Below, piece after piece: positions 43,896-56,299 of a DNA stretch of 64,000 bases. Each line of letters opens with the position of its first letter. The stretch's first letter is position 1. The notes under the pieces were generated by a model that saw nothing but the letters and a program-made list of their open reading frames with translations, did not search any database and had not been told where the DNA came from. The DNA is from Mauremys mutica (lineage: Eukaryota; Chordata; Testudines; Geoemydidae). Location of the stretch: contig NC_059074.1 in the NCBI RefSeq assembly GCF_020497125.1, positions 199,176,984 through 199,240,983 on the forward strand. Direction: 5' to 3'. The translations under genes and the position numbers were made by a program.

Positions 43896-45654
43896 TCATG
43901 CTTGGAAACCATTTTTAGTCTTGTTCCATCCGTTTTGCTAGAGCAATAAAATAGCATAGAAATAATCCATTTTGATCCCTAAGAAAAGTAGCCAAAACGC
44001 TTACAGATTTAGTGACCCAATGAACCTGACTTTGGAAGCCAAAGATGGGGAAGAGGAACTAACTGAATCAGAACATTTTCCCCCTGGGCTTGCTGACTGC
44101 TCTCACGGAAACAAGCTGTTTTCTCCTTCCCTCTAAAGAAGCAGATGATTTGGTGGAAGAAGAGTCAGAAATAACAGGCACTACTGCAGGATAAGTAGTA
44201 AACCCCTCCAGAATAAAATAATCCTTTTTGAAACACTTCCACCAGACCTCTTGATAATACTGTAAAATCCCCTTATTTTGGGGACAGATCATAAGCTTCC
44301 TATCAGTGAGAAACAGTCAATATAGACAGGTTTTAATTTTTTCTGGGTCTCCCAGAAAGAGATTTACCTTTCATTTAAGGCATTGACATTCTCCATTCAC
44401 AGTATAGTTTTTGCTTAATAAGTATTAACATTAATATTGTGCCCCATCCCCCGGCATATAGGACACGCATGCACCCCCAAGGGCCTGTCTTAAGGAGTCT
44501 TTTTAGTCAATTCATTGGGTAATGAAGTAAACCTTAAATTTAATAAAACCCCATAAGCATCGTTTCAGGCTTAATCCATTCACCTCTATGAATATCCAGT
44601 GAGTATCAAGGCTTATGTAAGATATGTCCATAGCTAAGCAACAGAGATTAAGGTATAAAATCAATACACATAATCAAACTGTTTCGTTTTTCCCCCCACC
44701 CCCGTTTCAGAAATGAAAGCTAATAAGACCCAGAGTGACTTGAGTCTTGGTCTGGAAAAAGCAAATAGAGACGCAATCTGCTGGAGTGGGAAGCAGGTTA
44801 AAATGTGCTAACGTTTAGTGGAAGGCACTGGAGCCTTTCCAGCATGTTACAGTCTGACTGCCACATAGAAGTCAAATAATAACGCTGACATCGGTGTGAT
44901 CCAGATATATATGTATGCTACAAGGAAACATATTGGATCTTATCCAGAGCCCATTGAAGTCAGTGGAAACCTTTCCATTCACTTCCAATAGGCTTTGGAT
45001 CAGGACTATTATCCTCATTCTGCACAATGAGACGGGTGCCTCAAAGATAATGGGAAGAGTTGTCATTTATGGAAAGCCAGTTTCTTGGCACTAAAAAGTC
45101 CCCGTGCTGAATATTACTTTGGGTACTTCTAGTCTGATTACTTTCACTGCCATTTGGGAAAGTCATTTACTTCCTGCCCTTACATTTCTACTCACTGCTC
45201 AACAGGTGCTCGCCATTTCATTCAAGAAGTGGCTGTGTTTCAGCGGTGGGCAAAACAGAATTTGTGACGCTCCCTGGCAACTTCTGAGAGGAAATGCTCT
45301 CGAGAAACATTACATGTCAGTGACAATGGCCACATTTTTATACCGGACCCTTGATGTTAATAGTGCACAGTTCTATTCTTTGTGCTCCGCACATGCTGGT
45401 TTTTCTATATTATAGAAATTTAGGCCTGGATTTTCACAGCCCTTACTTGGCTGCACAGAGGAAGAAGTAACTCTCTGACCCCCTTGCTTGGATTGTGACT
45501 CCAGCCATGGGGATGGAGCAGATATTGCTTACCTGAGATTCTCCCTTGTGAGGCATGCACAAGGGCAAAGATTGGGATGATCCATGGCTCTGGACCCCCT
45601 CTTTTCCAGCCAGGTGCACAGGGAGCAAGCTGATCCATACAAAGGAATGAAGTG
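43896..45654. other. No recognised feature
   Basis: About 1.75 kb with no recognisable gene. The longest frame (103 codons, 45,104-45,415) has no motif. Confidence 0.4.
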
Positions 45655-45760
45655 CCAGATTTTCAAAGATATTTAGGCACCTAAAGATGTAGATAGCTGC
45701 CTAGTGCGGGTTTCAAAAGTGTCCAAGCAGATTAGGTGTCTGAGTACTCATGGGACTTAC
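45655..45760. repeat. Diverged short DNA repeat
   Basis: CCAGATTTTCAAAGATATTT, AGGCACCTAAAGATG and GTTTCAAAAGTGTCC are phrases of an old interspersed repeat. Related phrases occur at 53,750-53,850 and 34,660-34,760. Class unknown. Confidence 0.45.
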
Positions 45761-46479
45761 TCCCTGCCAGAAGCAAGATGGGAACAGGGGTGGAGCTGAG
45801 TGAATCACAATTCATACTCTGGTTTGCTCTTGCGGTGATGTAGCTGTATACATACCACCTCTTCCTCAGGCCAGAAGGTGGAGTTATAATGCTGCCTTCA
45901 GTGTATATCACTTGAGCTGTTTATGGCTTACTTGCTTTCATTGGTTTAGTGTATCTACAACCAATAATCTCTTCCCTCTCCCCTCCTATTTAAAATGCAG
46001 CCTTTACTGTATGCCTCTTGCCTTTGGCGCTTTGTTTAATTCTTTGCTCAGAATTGCTATTGTCCAGAACCAACACAATGAATGAGTGATTTCATGTGTT
46101 TTCTGCCTGCCGTCACCTATTGCTCCGTGCATGGCAAATCCAGATGCTGGACTCCATAACTACAGCTTTAGCTTCTCTTGTAAAGAGTCAGTCATCTTCA
46201 GACGAGAAAGAAACAATGCAGGCTGAAAAACAAAATCCATGGTTTTGCCCATAAATCCATTGGGACAACACCAAGCCACTCACAACAATCTGCATTGCAC
46301 AGAAAGGCGCAAAAGTTTGTGTACAAAGGTGATGCTTTGTGCAGGAAAGTGGCTGCATGTGCAGGCCTGCTGGGCATTTGGGCCTTAATATTTTTGGAAC
46401 CTACCTGATGACAGAATGGCTGGAAGTGGAAGCTAGACACATTCAGATCTGAAATAAGGTGCAAATTTTTAACAGTGAG

Positions 46480-46695
46480 GGTAGCTAGCCACTAGAAGAA
46501 ATTACCAATGGTTACAGTGGATTCTCCATACCTCCAGATTTTAAAGTCAATATTGGATGTTTTCCTAGAAGAATGAACTAGATCCTAATAGGAATTAATT
46601 CAGGCAAATCCTGTGACCTGTGTTATACAGGAGGTCAGACCAGATGATCAAAATAAGTCTCACCCAGCCTTATAATGTCTGAATCTATGATACTA
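46480..46695 (+). repeat. CR1 3'-end fragment
   Basis: GACCTGTGTTATACAGGAGG, TCAGACCAGATGATC and a final CTGAATCTATGA are the diverged CR1 3' end. The preceding 100 bp (TTTAAAGTCAATATTGGATG and on) also fits CR1. Confidence 0.78.
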
Positions 46696-46819
46696 CTGAA
46701 CCCAGGAATGATTCACCGTCTGAAAGGTGCCTCAAGAGAACTTGACTTCCAATTCCATTTTTAGTATATTTTAAAAAAAAAATAATTTGTTTTGTATTAT
46801 TATTAAAGACACAATGAAA

Positions 46820-46899
46820 GACACAGGGCCAGATTCTTAGCTGGTACAAATCTATGCAGCTCCATGGATTTCCACCAGCTGAGAATCTGGCCCTGTGTC
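46820..46899. repeat. 80-bp palindrome, ancient palindromic repeat
   Basis: The arm at 46820-46845 is complementary to 46874-46899 at 25 of 26 positions (GACACAGGGCCAGATTCT and its complement). It is the cleanest member of the short palindromic repeat type in the window. Confidence 0.8.
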
Positions 46900-47967
46900 C
46901 CAGCTACCAGCAGCTTCAAGTTGCTTAGCATGTCTGTAGTTTATGCAGTATCATTAATTTCATGGGCAAAATATTAGAAACCAATTGGGGTTGAAAATGC
47001 CTGGGCACCTCTCAGAATTTTCCCTTTTATTTTTAACCTCACAGGGGCCAGCAGTTGCTTCACCACCTGCTAGTATTGAAATAAATAAAGGCCTTCAAAT
47101 TTATGCTGGTATTTTTCCACAGCTGAGTAACTAATGTGAGGAACGATTAATGGGCTGCTGAGAACTGCACTGTCCATGGTAATGCTGCAGCCTTCTACCG
47201 TACCTGTGATTATCATCTCAACCGGAGGCCTTTGGAATCCCACATCAATCTTTAGAATGTGTTTAAAAGTCTACTGTACAAGCTAGGATACAGGCTTGTT
47301 ATGTTGACCTTGAACAACGCTTTCCAAGGCAGCAATTCAATATGAAGACAGATGCCAAGATTTTGTATTTTTATGGAGGAAAAAAAGGCTGTTCAAGTTA
47401 TGAATTTACTAGCTTGTACCATAAAACGCTGAATGGAAGCATAGAGCTCGTGCCATGGCAGCAATTAAATTTTTGAGCTAGTGTGACATTATACGGAGCG
47501 GCTGAAAGTTAGCAGACTAACAGCCACATTATCCTCCTACTGCAGTACAGTGACTGGAAGTTTCTAATGACTTTCTTTTTCTGACAGCACAGCTTTCTTC
47601 TTCTAATGGCACTAGGGTTGGGTCTAGGGCTGACAGCAACCTGCCTCGACTCACATCTAGAGCCAGAAACGTACCGAATGAGCACAAGTAAGGGTGCCAA
47701 AGTGTGTATTTGTTTGTAAACCACTGCAAGACGAACAATAAACCAGGGAGTTTTGGAGTACACGAGTTAAACTGTTCCAACCCCCCTCCCCACCCCACAA
47801 ATTCTGCTTTAAAACATGCAGGTTTGTTGTTTGATATTAGGAAGATACTATGTATAGTTTCTTTAAATGTGAAGCAAGAAACGATACAGGGCTGTGGAAG
47901 GTTGAGCGAGAGGATCATCATTTTTCTTGTTCTAATAAAGTTCCGGGTTCAGTGTTAGAAGAAAGTG
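46900..47967. other. No recognised feature
   Basis: About 1.07 kb. Overlapping frames on both strands near 47.5-47.95 kb have no recognisable motif. Confidence 0.4.
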
Positions 47968-48062
47968 TAAAAGCAACAAAGAGTCCTGTGGCACCTTATA
48001 GACTAAAAGACGTATTGGAGCATGAGCTTTCGTGGGTGAATACCCACTTTGTTGGCTGCATG
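47968..48062 (-). mobile_element. Penelope-like element 3'-end fragment
   Basis: About 95 bp. The minus strand reads from a hammerhead-like core (48017-48054) into ATAAGGTGCCACAGGACTC and on. The core has a perfect stem II (GTGGGTATTCACCCAC), GAAA and an AGC...GCT stem III, but the CTGANGA box is changed to CAACAAA. Confidence 0.72.
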
Positions 48063-48484
48063 GCAAAGTGTGACTTCCTATGACTTTTCTATACTGGTAC
48101 ACAACAGATACCTGAAAAAAATGAACCATCAAAGGCCTTCCTGGTCTTTCACCTAGTTTTGTCTCAGTGGTGGCACTATTCTAGGATTTACAGTAAAGCT
48201 GTCTCCACCTGGCCCCATATTCAGAGACAGGAGAGTGAAAAGTGATAAGGAAAGAAAAGTTCACTGTGCCATGAGCAATTTCCCTTTGTCTGTGATGGAT
48301 TGCCCCTCCCAAGCAACTGTCAGTCTTGTTGCATGTGTAGCTAATAGACGCACGAACAGTGAGAGAAGTATATTTAGGCCCTAAATAGAGCGCAATTGCT
48401 AGAAAACTGAGCCTCATTCCACAAGATCTGTGAATAGAGCAGATCAAAAAAAGAAAGAAACCCTCAGCACCCAGGAGCCACAAT

Positions 48485-48560
48485 GGTGAGCTATTATCAG
48501 CAGGAGAAAAAAAAAGTGTAGTGATAAAAGTTTTTTTTCTCCTGCTGATAATAGCTCACC
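48485..48560. repeat. 30-bp perfect inverted repeat at a Penelope boundary
   Basis: 48485-48514 is the exact reverse complement of 48531-48560, with a 16-nt loop. The right arm (TCTCCTGCTGATAATAGC) belongs to the Penelope 3' sequence that continues to 48,782. The left arm is an inverted copy of its first 30 bases. Confidence 0.92.
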
Positions 48561-48782
48561 TTAACTGATTACTCTCGTTACAGTTAGTATGGCAACACCC
48601 ATCTTTTCATGTCCTCTGTGTATATATATCTTCCTACTGTAGTTTCCACTGCAGGCATCCAATGAAGTGGGTTTTAGCCCATGAAAGCTTATGCTCAAAT
48701 AAATTTGTTAGTCTTTAAGGTGCCAGAAGTACTCCTCGTTCTTTTTGCTGATACAGACTAACACGGCTACCCCTCTGAAACC
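48531..48782 (+). mobile_element. Penelope-like element 3' end
   Basis: A 5'-truncated Penelope 3' end. It runs from CTCCTGCTGATAATAGCTCA through a hammerhead-like core (48659-48696) to TTAGTCTTTAAGGTGCCAG and GATACAGACTAACACGGCTA. In the core, stem II is GTGGGTTTTAGCCCAT, GAAA and AGC-TTAT-GCT are kept, and CTGATGA has become CCAATGA. The 5' end forms the 30-bp palindrome above. Confidence 0.82.
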
Positions 48783-51700
48783 TTTACAGATATAGTCCAT
48801 ATTGGTTCTACAAATAAAGTAAGCCATGCTAGGAAAAGCACTTCTATGCCCATATAAGCTGCATCTGCACCAGGGCTTTCGCCAATATTGAAATGCCATA
48901 AAAATATCACACCCCTACCCGGCTTAACTGTATCACTTTGTTGAAGAAATAAACTTTTTTAATATGTCTATTTCTGTGAGAGAGATTTTTAAGGTGGCTC
49001 TGCTGCTTTGTGAAACAGTTTGGTTTGCTTTATGAATCATTTATTTTTCATAGCTATATTTCCTTATTTCAAGTTTCTCCAGGGTAAATGTTATTCTTCC
49101 AAGAGGTGTATTCCTTTGTCAGGTATTCATTTTAAAGCACTCAACTGCATTACCATTTACGTAGTGGTTTGGTGCAGGGAAAATATATTCTTTTACAGGT
49201 TTATTCAACTCACACGTTGTTCTAATTGGCCTCCCATGTAACTGTCTTTCATAGGGAGGCTGGATGACCCAGGGGAATGGGCAATAACTTTCTGTGACTT
49301 TCCAGGTCAATGGCTCAAGCAGTCATTGGTGACTGCAAGTTATCATGTAAAGACTGTTTGATGGCCTGTGTGAAACGAATTGATTTCAGTCCAGTTGCTG
49401 TTTGACAGGTTATCACTAAAACCAATTAGCACTCTAGTTTGGCGGTCCCAGAAGAGAGGGCAGGGAATAAAGTTCCCTATCAGCTCAAGAAGTAATGTTT
49501 TTATGTCCGTGTTGAACCACACTGGCCGGTCAGCTTTACTGCCTCTGCCCTTCACCGATCCGTTTCTCTGATCTGTAGGCGGATTTCATTTCCCCCCAGT
49601 TCTGTCAGTTGGGCACTAAATGTACTGAAAAAAATTGGGGCCATATCCTGCCCCTGCTTATATCTCGTGACATTGCACAGTTGCATGGGATGTGAATTAG
49701 GGGCTTTGTCTCTCATCAAGTTATAAATGCCATTAAGCTGTGTCTGCCTGGCAGTGAGTCTGGAGATCTGCTTAGCAGTCCTGTGGAAAATGAACGCCTT
49801 TTCACCTCCTTGTTCAGAGAGGGATTTCCGAACACAACCCTGGCTTTGCTTAGCCATGGCTGTGCAGCCTGGTAATAATTTGCTCTTATGGGTGGGCTTA
49901 CAAAACAGCAACAGTGTTAAAGAAACAGAACATTCCTAAGTCTCAATTCTTTTTGCTTTACTAAAGGGAGTGAGGCATTGCAAAATAAATTAACATCTGC
50001 AGCAAAAGAGGGTTTGCATATTAGCCAATTCATAGACTGCAAAGTCGTGGTGTCTTCAAGAAACCACCACCCCGATTCAGTTAATATTCAGATAGAAAAC
50101 AATTACATCCCTTGTTGTCCATGTGTCTTACATTCCCACATGGTCCTTTCCCAGTTCCCCACTAATTCTTACTGTGAAGAACTAACCATTGTGAAATGGC
50201 TTAAATTTTCTCATGGTTAGTTTGCTTCGTTCTCAGCGGTATAGCAGCAGAGGGATATTTCATTTGTCTTTTTCTTATGATGTTCATAATGAACTTCTGC
50301 TGGGAACAAATTAATGAGATTGTCAAAAGCTGCAGTGAAACAGTACCACAGCAACTGTATGCAAATGATAGTTAGGCTCTATTTAAAAAAAAAAAAAGAG
50401 CACGGAAAAATCTGCTGGCCTCAGCTTCATATGAAGGAAACACTGAAAAAGTTCATCCTGCAATGGGTAGCGCTTGAAGGGGATGGGAACCCCAATTGAA
50501 TGGAAAGGGATAGCCCACGGGAAGGAGAGGGATCAAGAAAGAAGGCTCGCATGAGTGTTAAATAGCCTAACAAAATCTAACTTTCCCTTTGGTCTCTAGC
50601 AGTGGAAGAAGGTGAAGAGAGCTGCAGCTAATGTTTCTGGTTTCAAGACAATTTCTTTTTTCTTGTGGTACATTATGTAATAGCATTGTGTGTCGGGAAA
50701 GAAAAGCGCGAAGCACCTACAACAATTCTCTGCTTCACATACTTTGGAGAATTGGGGTAAGGAAGTTCAAATTCATTTACAGGGTATGGTACCCAAGAGA
50801 AGTCTAGCAGTTCAGACCCAGGGAAGGGGAAAATTACATTCACTTGAGGAAAAAAATTAACTAATGTGTCATCATTGTCGGTGTCATACTCAAGGATTTT
50901 CTGCCTTTTTTTTCGTAATTCAAGACCAGTAGGACATACCATGTTCACACATAATTGTACCAATTCCCAGAATTCAAACAGTTGTGAACTTTATGAGTGT
51001 TTGAAATCCAAACCAGCACCTTGGATCCTAAAAGTGAATCAGCATAGGCAGACCCTACACTCATGTAACCCACTGGTTAGCGTGAGTTACATGTCCCCTC
51101 CTGCAACCAATCCACAGAGGAGGTGGGTCTGTTTCCGCTAGAGACCCTTTCTCATTAGCTCAAGCTGCAGAGACTTTTATGCTTGTAGTTCTGGAAGTTC
51201 CCAATTCAGTCCTTGGAAATGGCCACGATAACGGACCATGCACCTGCACAAAGCCACACTGAAGTCAATGTCTTTGTGCCTTCGGAACCCTCTGCCTGTG
51301 CAGTTACATGCAGTATTGAGCTCAGGTTTTGAGATAACACCAGACTATGCAAGAGAAAAGCAGGGAAGCATGGCTGCAATAATCAGGGGTTATTCTATCA
51401 ACTGAGAAGAGCTAAGGAAGACCGATATATCCCTCTAGTCTTTTCTAACGTGGGTGCAATTTGTGTGATTAAGGGTAAGAGAAAAACAGCGGAAGGGTTT
51501 GGGGTTCTGAAAGATTCTAATGAGACTAAGGCTGTTCTGTTCTTATACACACATGGAGGCATATGTGACAGCTGCCTTTTTGGCCAACACACCAGGATTG
51601 GAGCCTCCAGAGCTAAAAAGCACGAGCTACTACAGTTTGAGCTAAGGATCTGCAGTTGTGGGGGTGGGGAGGCGTTGTCAGAGTGTTCCCCAGTGAGTCC

Positions 51701-52189
51701 CTTCAGGTCTTATCCACAGACCGCAACCACTCCACGTCCACTTCACTACAACCATGTTCTATATTTACAGTGAGTTGCCAGCTTACCCATTTGCTTCTGA
51801 GGAAAGGTAGAGCAGCAGCCCGTCCTGCCAAGTTCTGCCTGCCTTCAGGCTCCCAACTCTTCTCCAAGCACTGCCTTCCTGTCTGTTTATGAAGTCCTAG
51901 CTGCTGGGGCTGCTTCTCCTTCAGCTAGCCCCTTGGCTGTGGTTCTACTCAGTTAATTGATACCCTCTGTCAACTACCTGTCTTCCAGTTAGGTCCCAAT
52001 TAAATATATATAATGGACATTACCATGCCAGGGTGCAGAGGTAGCTCCTGACTTACACGCTGCGATGCTGGCAGACCGGGTGCCAGCTCATGCCAAGGCC
52101 CCAGGCCTCACTGAACATTTACAATTGCATAGCTGGAGACTAGCATTGGTTTGCTGTGTGCTAGCATTATCAAAATAAATATTAGATGT
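48783..52189. other. No gene; low-repeat DNA
   Basis: About 3.4 kb. A MITE-like remnant (CTGCATCTGCACCAGGGC) lies near 48,860. The stretch 49,330-49,610 is free of recognisable repeats and could be conserved non-coding DNA. Frames of up to 119 codons (49,552-49,911 minus) show no domain. Confidence 0.35.
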
Positions 52190-53040
52190 TACATTGATAA
52201 AATGTGTTTAGTGTTTTATAAAAAGCTTGTATAATGCAGAATGTTTTGTTCTCGGGCAAATGCACTCCATTTTATAATGTACAGCAAACCATTTGCATTG
52301 TATATATCCCTGTAACTAAGTAACCCATCAAATGATGGTCTCTTCCAAGGAGATGTTAAATCCTGTTCATTAAATGCAAATGAGTCCTTGTACAAACTGT
52401 TGCTGTCAGCGTGGTTTTTGTGAGAAGAAGCTATAAATATGGACACAAGGAAAAATTCTTCATCTCTGGACTGTTTGGATTCTAATGGAGCAGAATAACC
52501 AAACAAGAAGACAGATCCCCGGAGTTACTCTGGGTAGCCTCAAAATACTTTTGGGAAATGGGCAGATTACTACATCTTTGTTACCTTTTGAAATTATAGA
52601 TACTGACTCACCTGTGCATACACTTTACCTGCTTTAACCTCTCAATAACTCTCATTTCCTTTTCTGAGCCAATAAACCTTTAGTGAGTTTACTAGAGAAT
52701 TGGCTACCAGCATTGTCCTTATTGTGAGATCTAGGATGCAAATCAACCTGGGTGACTGGTCTCTTGGGACTGGGTATAACGTGAACGTTTTGTGATCTTT
52801 GGTGTAAATGACCATTTATCACATAGTCCATCTTGCCTGGGTGGTGAGAGAGACTGGAGTGTATAAGGGAACTGTCTCTGATTCCATTATTAGACTATTG
52901 AAGTACATTTGGAGTTCACATTTGGTACTGGATTGAAGAAATCTAATTATAGAAAATATCATCAGTTGGGGTGTCTGTCCTGCTTTTTGACAGTCTGTGG
53001 CACTCATGGTTCTGAGTACTCCAGACAGTGTGACATACAC
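52190..53040 (+). mobile_element. Probable LTR-type repeat
   Basis: Contains GCCAATAAACCTTTAGTGAG (polyadenylation signal near 52,671), then GAATTGGCTACCAGC and GTAAATGACCATTTATCAC, and ends near ACTCCAGACAGTGTGACA. I recall such phrases from LTR-type repeats in turtles. There are no coding parts and the ends are approximate. Confidence 0.4.
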
Positions 53041-53214
53041 CTCCTCCCCTGCGTCTTCCCAGCTGGGGTATCCTTTTCCCAATGCTCTATTTCTCTTGAG
53101 CTGAGCTCTGCCTTTAACATTCCCTGCTTTTTGTGGGATCCCACCTTTTGGTCTCTTTCTGCCCCGCAATGGATGTTCTCTACTTTCCAGCCACAGAAAG
53201 AACACTCTGTGTGT

Positions 53215-53302
53215 GGAAGCAGCAAAGAGTCTTGTGGCACCTTATAGACTAACAGATGTTTTGGAGCATGAGCTTTCGTGGGTGAATACCCACTTCATCG
53301 GT
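53215..53302 (-). mobile_element. Penelope-like element 3'-end fragment with best hammerhead-like core
   Basis: 88 bp, minus strand. The core at 53264-53301 reads CCGATGA (one change from CTGATGA), a perfect stem II GTGGGTATTCACCCAC, GAAA and AGC-TCAT-GCT, then a C at the expected cleavage position. After it comes ATAAGGTGCCACAAGACTC. Confidence 0.78.
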
Positions 53303-54076
53303 TTCCTTCTTCACCACTGTGTTCCATTTAGGTCCGAGTTAACATATGCAGGTGGTTATTAGAGTGGCAAGGTGCTGCGTTAGCTCCTGACAGGCTGTAA
53401 CAACTCATATCCTTTGCAGATCGACACAGTCACCAGTGGATTACACATGCGTGTATGACAAGTGCAGAACTATCACATTGGGGGGCCTTTTCCCTCAACA
53501 GGGTAAAATGACTTTCATTCAAGTCCATGGGAGTTAATTGTGTCCACAGCTGGCCTTTAAGGTGGCAAAAAGATGGTGGCGATCCAAGAAACGTGAAAGG
53601 GAATCTCAGCTTTTATTTACAAAAAAGTAAGTTTCCAGCCCTTTCCCTTTCAAAGATAGCCTTGAAAATGTACCTTGATGCAAACCAATACAAGCCAATC
53701 ATGAAAGTCGAAAATTTGTCACTAAGTGTTCCTGAAGATTACAAGCTAAGCTTTTTCAAAAGTGGGTGCCTAAAATTAAGCCCCCAATCTATGTTTAACC
53801 ACCTAAATAAATGCCTGATGTTTAGAAGTGTGAAGCACCCAGTGACTCCAGGTTATTCACAGTACCCTCACAGAAACCTAGGTCTGGCCTTTGGGATCTA
53901 GAAAAATCATGTCCCTAAGTCTCTTGACTTGGTGAGACGACCCAAGATCAAATTCATAGCTGTAGAAGACAGTTCTGCCCAAGCTCCCTCACAGCTGGTT
54001 GCCTGTGGCTGAGTAACCTTTTTTGCAAGCAGTCTGTCTGCTAAAAGAATTCACTAGATAGCAATGAAGATTGCAT
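53303..54076. other. No gene; diverged repeat near 53.75 kb
   Basis: TTTTCAAAAGTGGGTGCCTA at about 53,753 belongs to the same old repeat type as 45655-45760. The rest is unassigned. Confidence 0.4.
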
Positions 54077-54387
54077 GGGGTATGTCTGCACGGCCAAAAA
54101 AACTCCAAAAACCTCTGTGCTAGCAAGTTTCAGAGCCCAGGTCAACTGATTTGAGCTTGTGAGGCTCATGCCACCAGGCTAAAAATAGCTGTATAGACAT
54201 TCCCATTGGAGCTGGAGCCTAGGCTCTGAAACCCAGGAAGGCAGGAGAGTCTCAGAGCCTGGGCTCCAGCCCCACTGGGAATGTCTACATTGCTATTTTT
54301 AGCCCTGTAGCACATGCCCAAGTCAGTTGACCTTGTCTCTGAGACTCAGTGCTGTGGTTTTTGGTTTTCCAGCGTAGACATTCCTAT
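54077..54387. mobile_element. Long-hairpin MITE
   Basis: 311 bp that folds on itself. GGCTAAAAATAGCTGTATAG pairs with CTACATTGCTATTTTTAGCC, and inner arms GGAGCCTAGGCTCTGA and TCAGAGCCTGGGCTCC pair. Ends GGTATGTCTGCAC and GCGTAGACATTCC are inverted repeats related to family A. The target duplication is unclear. Confidence 0.75.
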
Positions 54388-55832
54388 GGTCTACTAGACC
54401 AGTCAAGGGGCTGAGAGCAATGGTCTAGTCCCAGCTCTGACACAGACTCCCTCTTTGGCCTTTGCCAAGTCACACAGGCTGAAGTGTTCACACTTGGATT
54501 CTAGAGGTGCAGATTCAGGCCCTGATTCAGCACAGTGCTTAGGCACATACATTACTTTGAACATATGAGTTGTCTCATTCTTTTCAATCAATTAGTCCAA
54601 CAGGTCAATAGGTTGCTTATAACCATGGCTCATAACCATCTATCTCTTCCACTGATGTACTTATCTATAGCCACCTATAACACATGTTATCTCTGCAACA
54701 TGCTTATAACATCTATTAGTCACTTAACCTTTTATAAGCTATTTCTAAATATAGCCTTAATATAAAATGTGACTGGAATCCCAACCTTTCAGAGAGGTGG
54801 TTTTTCCTTCTTCCTTTTACTCAGATAGTTTCATATCACTGATCTTGGAAGCAAGAACATTTTCATTACAGTTGAAACTACTTGGGAAACACCTCTTCCA
54901 TTGCGCAAGGGAACTAAAGTACATAGTTTACAATAACTTCCCTAGGAAAAGATCCAGTTACCTTGACTTAAGGCACATTCGAAATCTGGACCTTTTAGGA
55001 TAGATGTTCCCTCTGAGAGAAACAGCCTCCCAAGATAGTTGGCGCGGATTAAAAAAAAGTTCCATTTCTGCTATTTTAGGAGAAAGCAATGAATACTGTG
55101 CATGTATATCTTTGGATGTGTGCCTGAGTGACACATAGGAAGGCTGTCTGAAGTCCCAGCAGACAGAGAAATTAAATGTGAACAGATGGACTAATTCAGT
55201 GCAATCCAAATGTGAAGGAAACCTGGCTGACTAGAGATGACAAGGTTTGCCTGAGTTCAGCACTGGAGCTATAAAAGGCAAGCACTTTTTTTTTAAAAAA
55301 CCCATCAAATTAATCTTCAGGAGATAAGTGTTGCAGTGGGTTTTGGAGCACTGACCTTTCATTTCCAGAGGCACAGGGTCAAACTGGAATTCAGTGTAGC
55401 AGCTCAATACATTTGCTGGTTTCAGTCTAATTCCTGGTGGAAATTTGCCCCTTCCCCCCACCAAAACCACTCTGCAGTTCATTGTCAATTCACATGATTA
55501 ACATTATCTGCTGGAAGAGAGTCCGGGCTAAAATTCTAAAGGTGGTGTAGGTCAGTCCTCGGTGTGGTGTTAGTTGTAACCAGTAGCAGGCACAGAGCAA
55601 GGGGGTAGGAGTCTCTGTAACAGGAGTTAAAGTCAGTCTTGCATTCACCCAGTCGTGATGTTCTGGGTAATATCTACATGGCATCCAAGTGGGACGGAGT
55701 AAAGATCCAACAGATCACAGAACACCCCTGCAAAGGGGGAAAAGGAAGACGAGCAAACCATCCAGCCCCAATCAGAACAGCCGAAAAGCTGGGCTCACTG
55801 CTATTTTTAGTGCTCTAGTTGGAGCAGAGTTA
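54388..55832. other. No recognised gene
   Basis: About 1.4 kb of unassigned sequence. A fragment of a short DNA repeat (TTCAGGCCCTGATTCAGCAC) is at 54,513. Confidence 0.4.
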
Positions 55833-56127
55833 GGCTACGTCTACACTACCCGCCGTATCGGCGGGTAGCGATCGATTTTTCAGGGATCGATATATCGCGT
55901 CTCATCTAGACGCGATATATCGATCCCCGAACGCGCTTATATCGATTCCGGAACTCCACCACCGCGAACGGCGGTGGCGGCGTCGATATGGAGAGCCCCG
56001 GAGATCGATCCCGCGCCGTGAGGACGGGTAAGTTATCGATATAAGATACTTCGACTTCAGCTACGTTATTCACGTAGCTGAAGTTGCGTATCTTATATCG
56101 ATTTTTCCCCTTAGTGTAGACCAGCCC
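55833..56127. mobile_element. MITE, family B
   Basis: 295 bp between TA dinucleotides, with ends GGCTACGTCTACACT and AGTGTAGACCAGCCC. Internal hairpins include CTTCAGCTACGT...ACGTAGCTGAAG (56,056-56,084) and ATATCGCGTCT...AGACGCGATAT (55,891-55,918). Both cores are shared with the copy at 42640-42935. Confidence 0.9.
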
Positions 56128-56299
56128 TATGTCTGTCTATTCGAGCTGGGAAGCACAGACATACCCTTGGAGGCTCAGGCACTGGCAGAGGTATGTAGAG
56201 AAACTTAATTCTTTCAAATTGTCAGGCTCTAGCACAAATTGTTAATCTGTCACTTTCCTGAGCATTATAAACCGATAAACTAACCCCCACTGAATTGAA

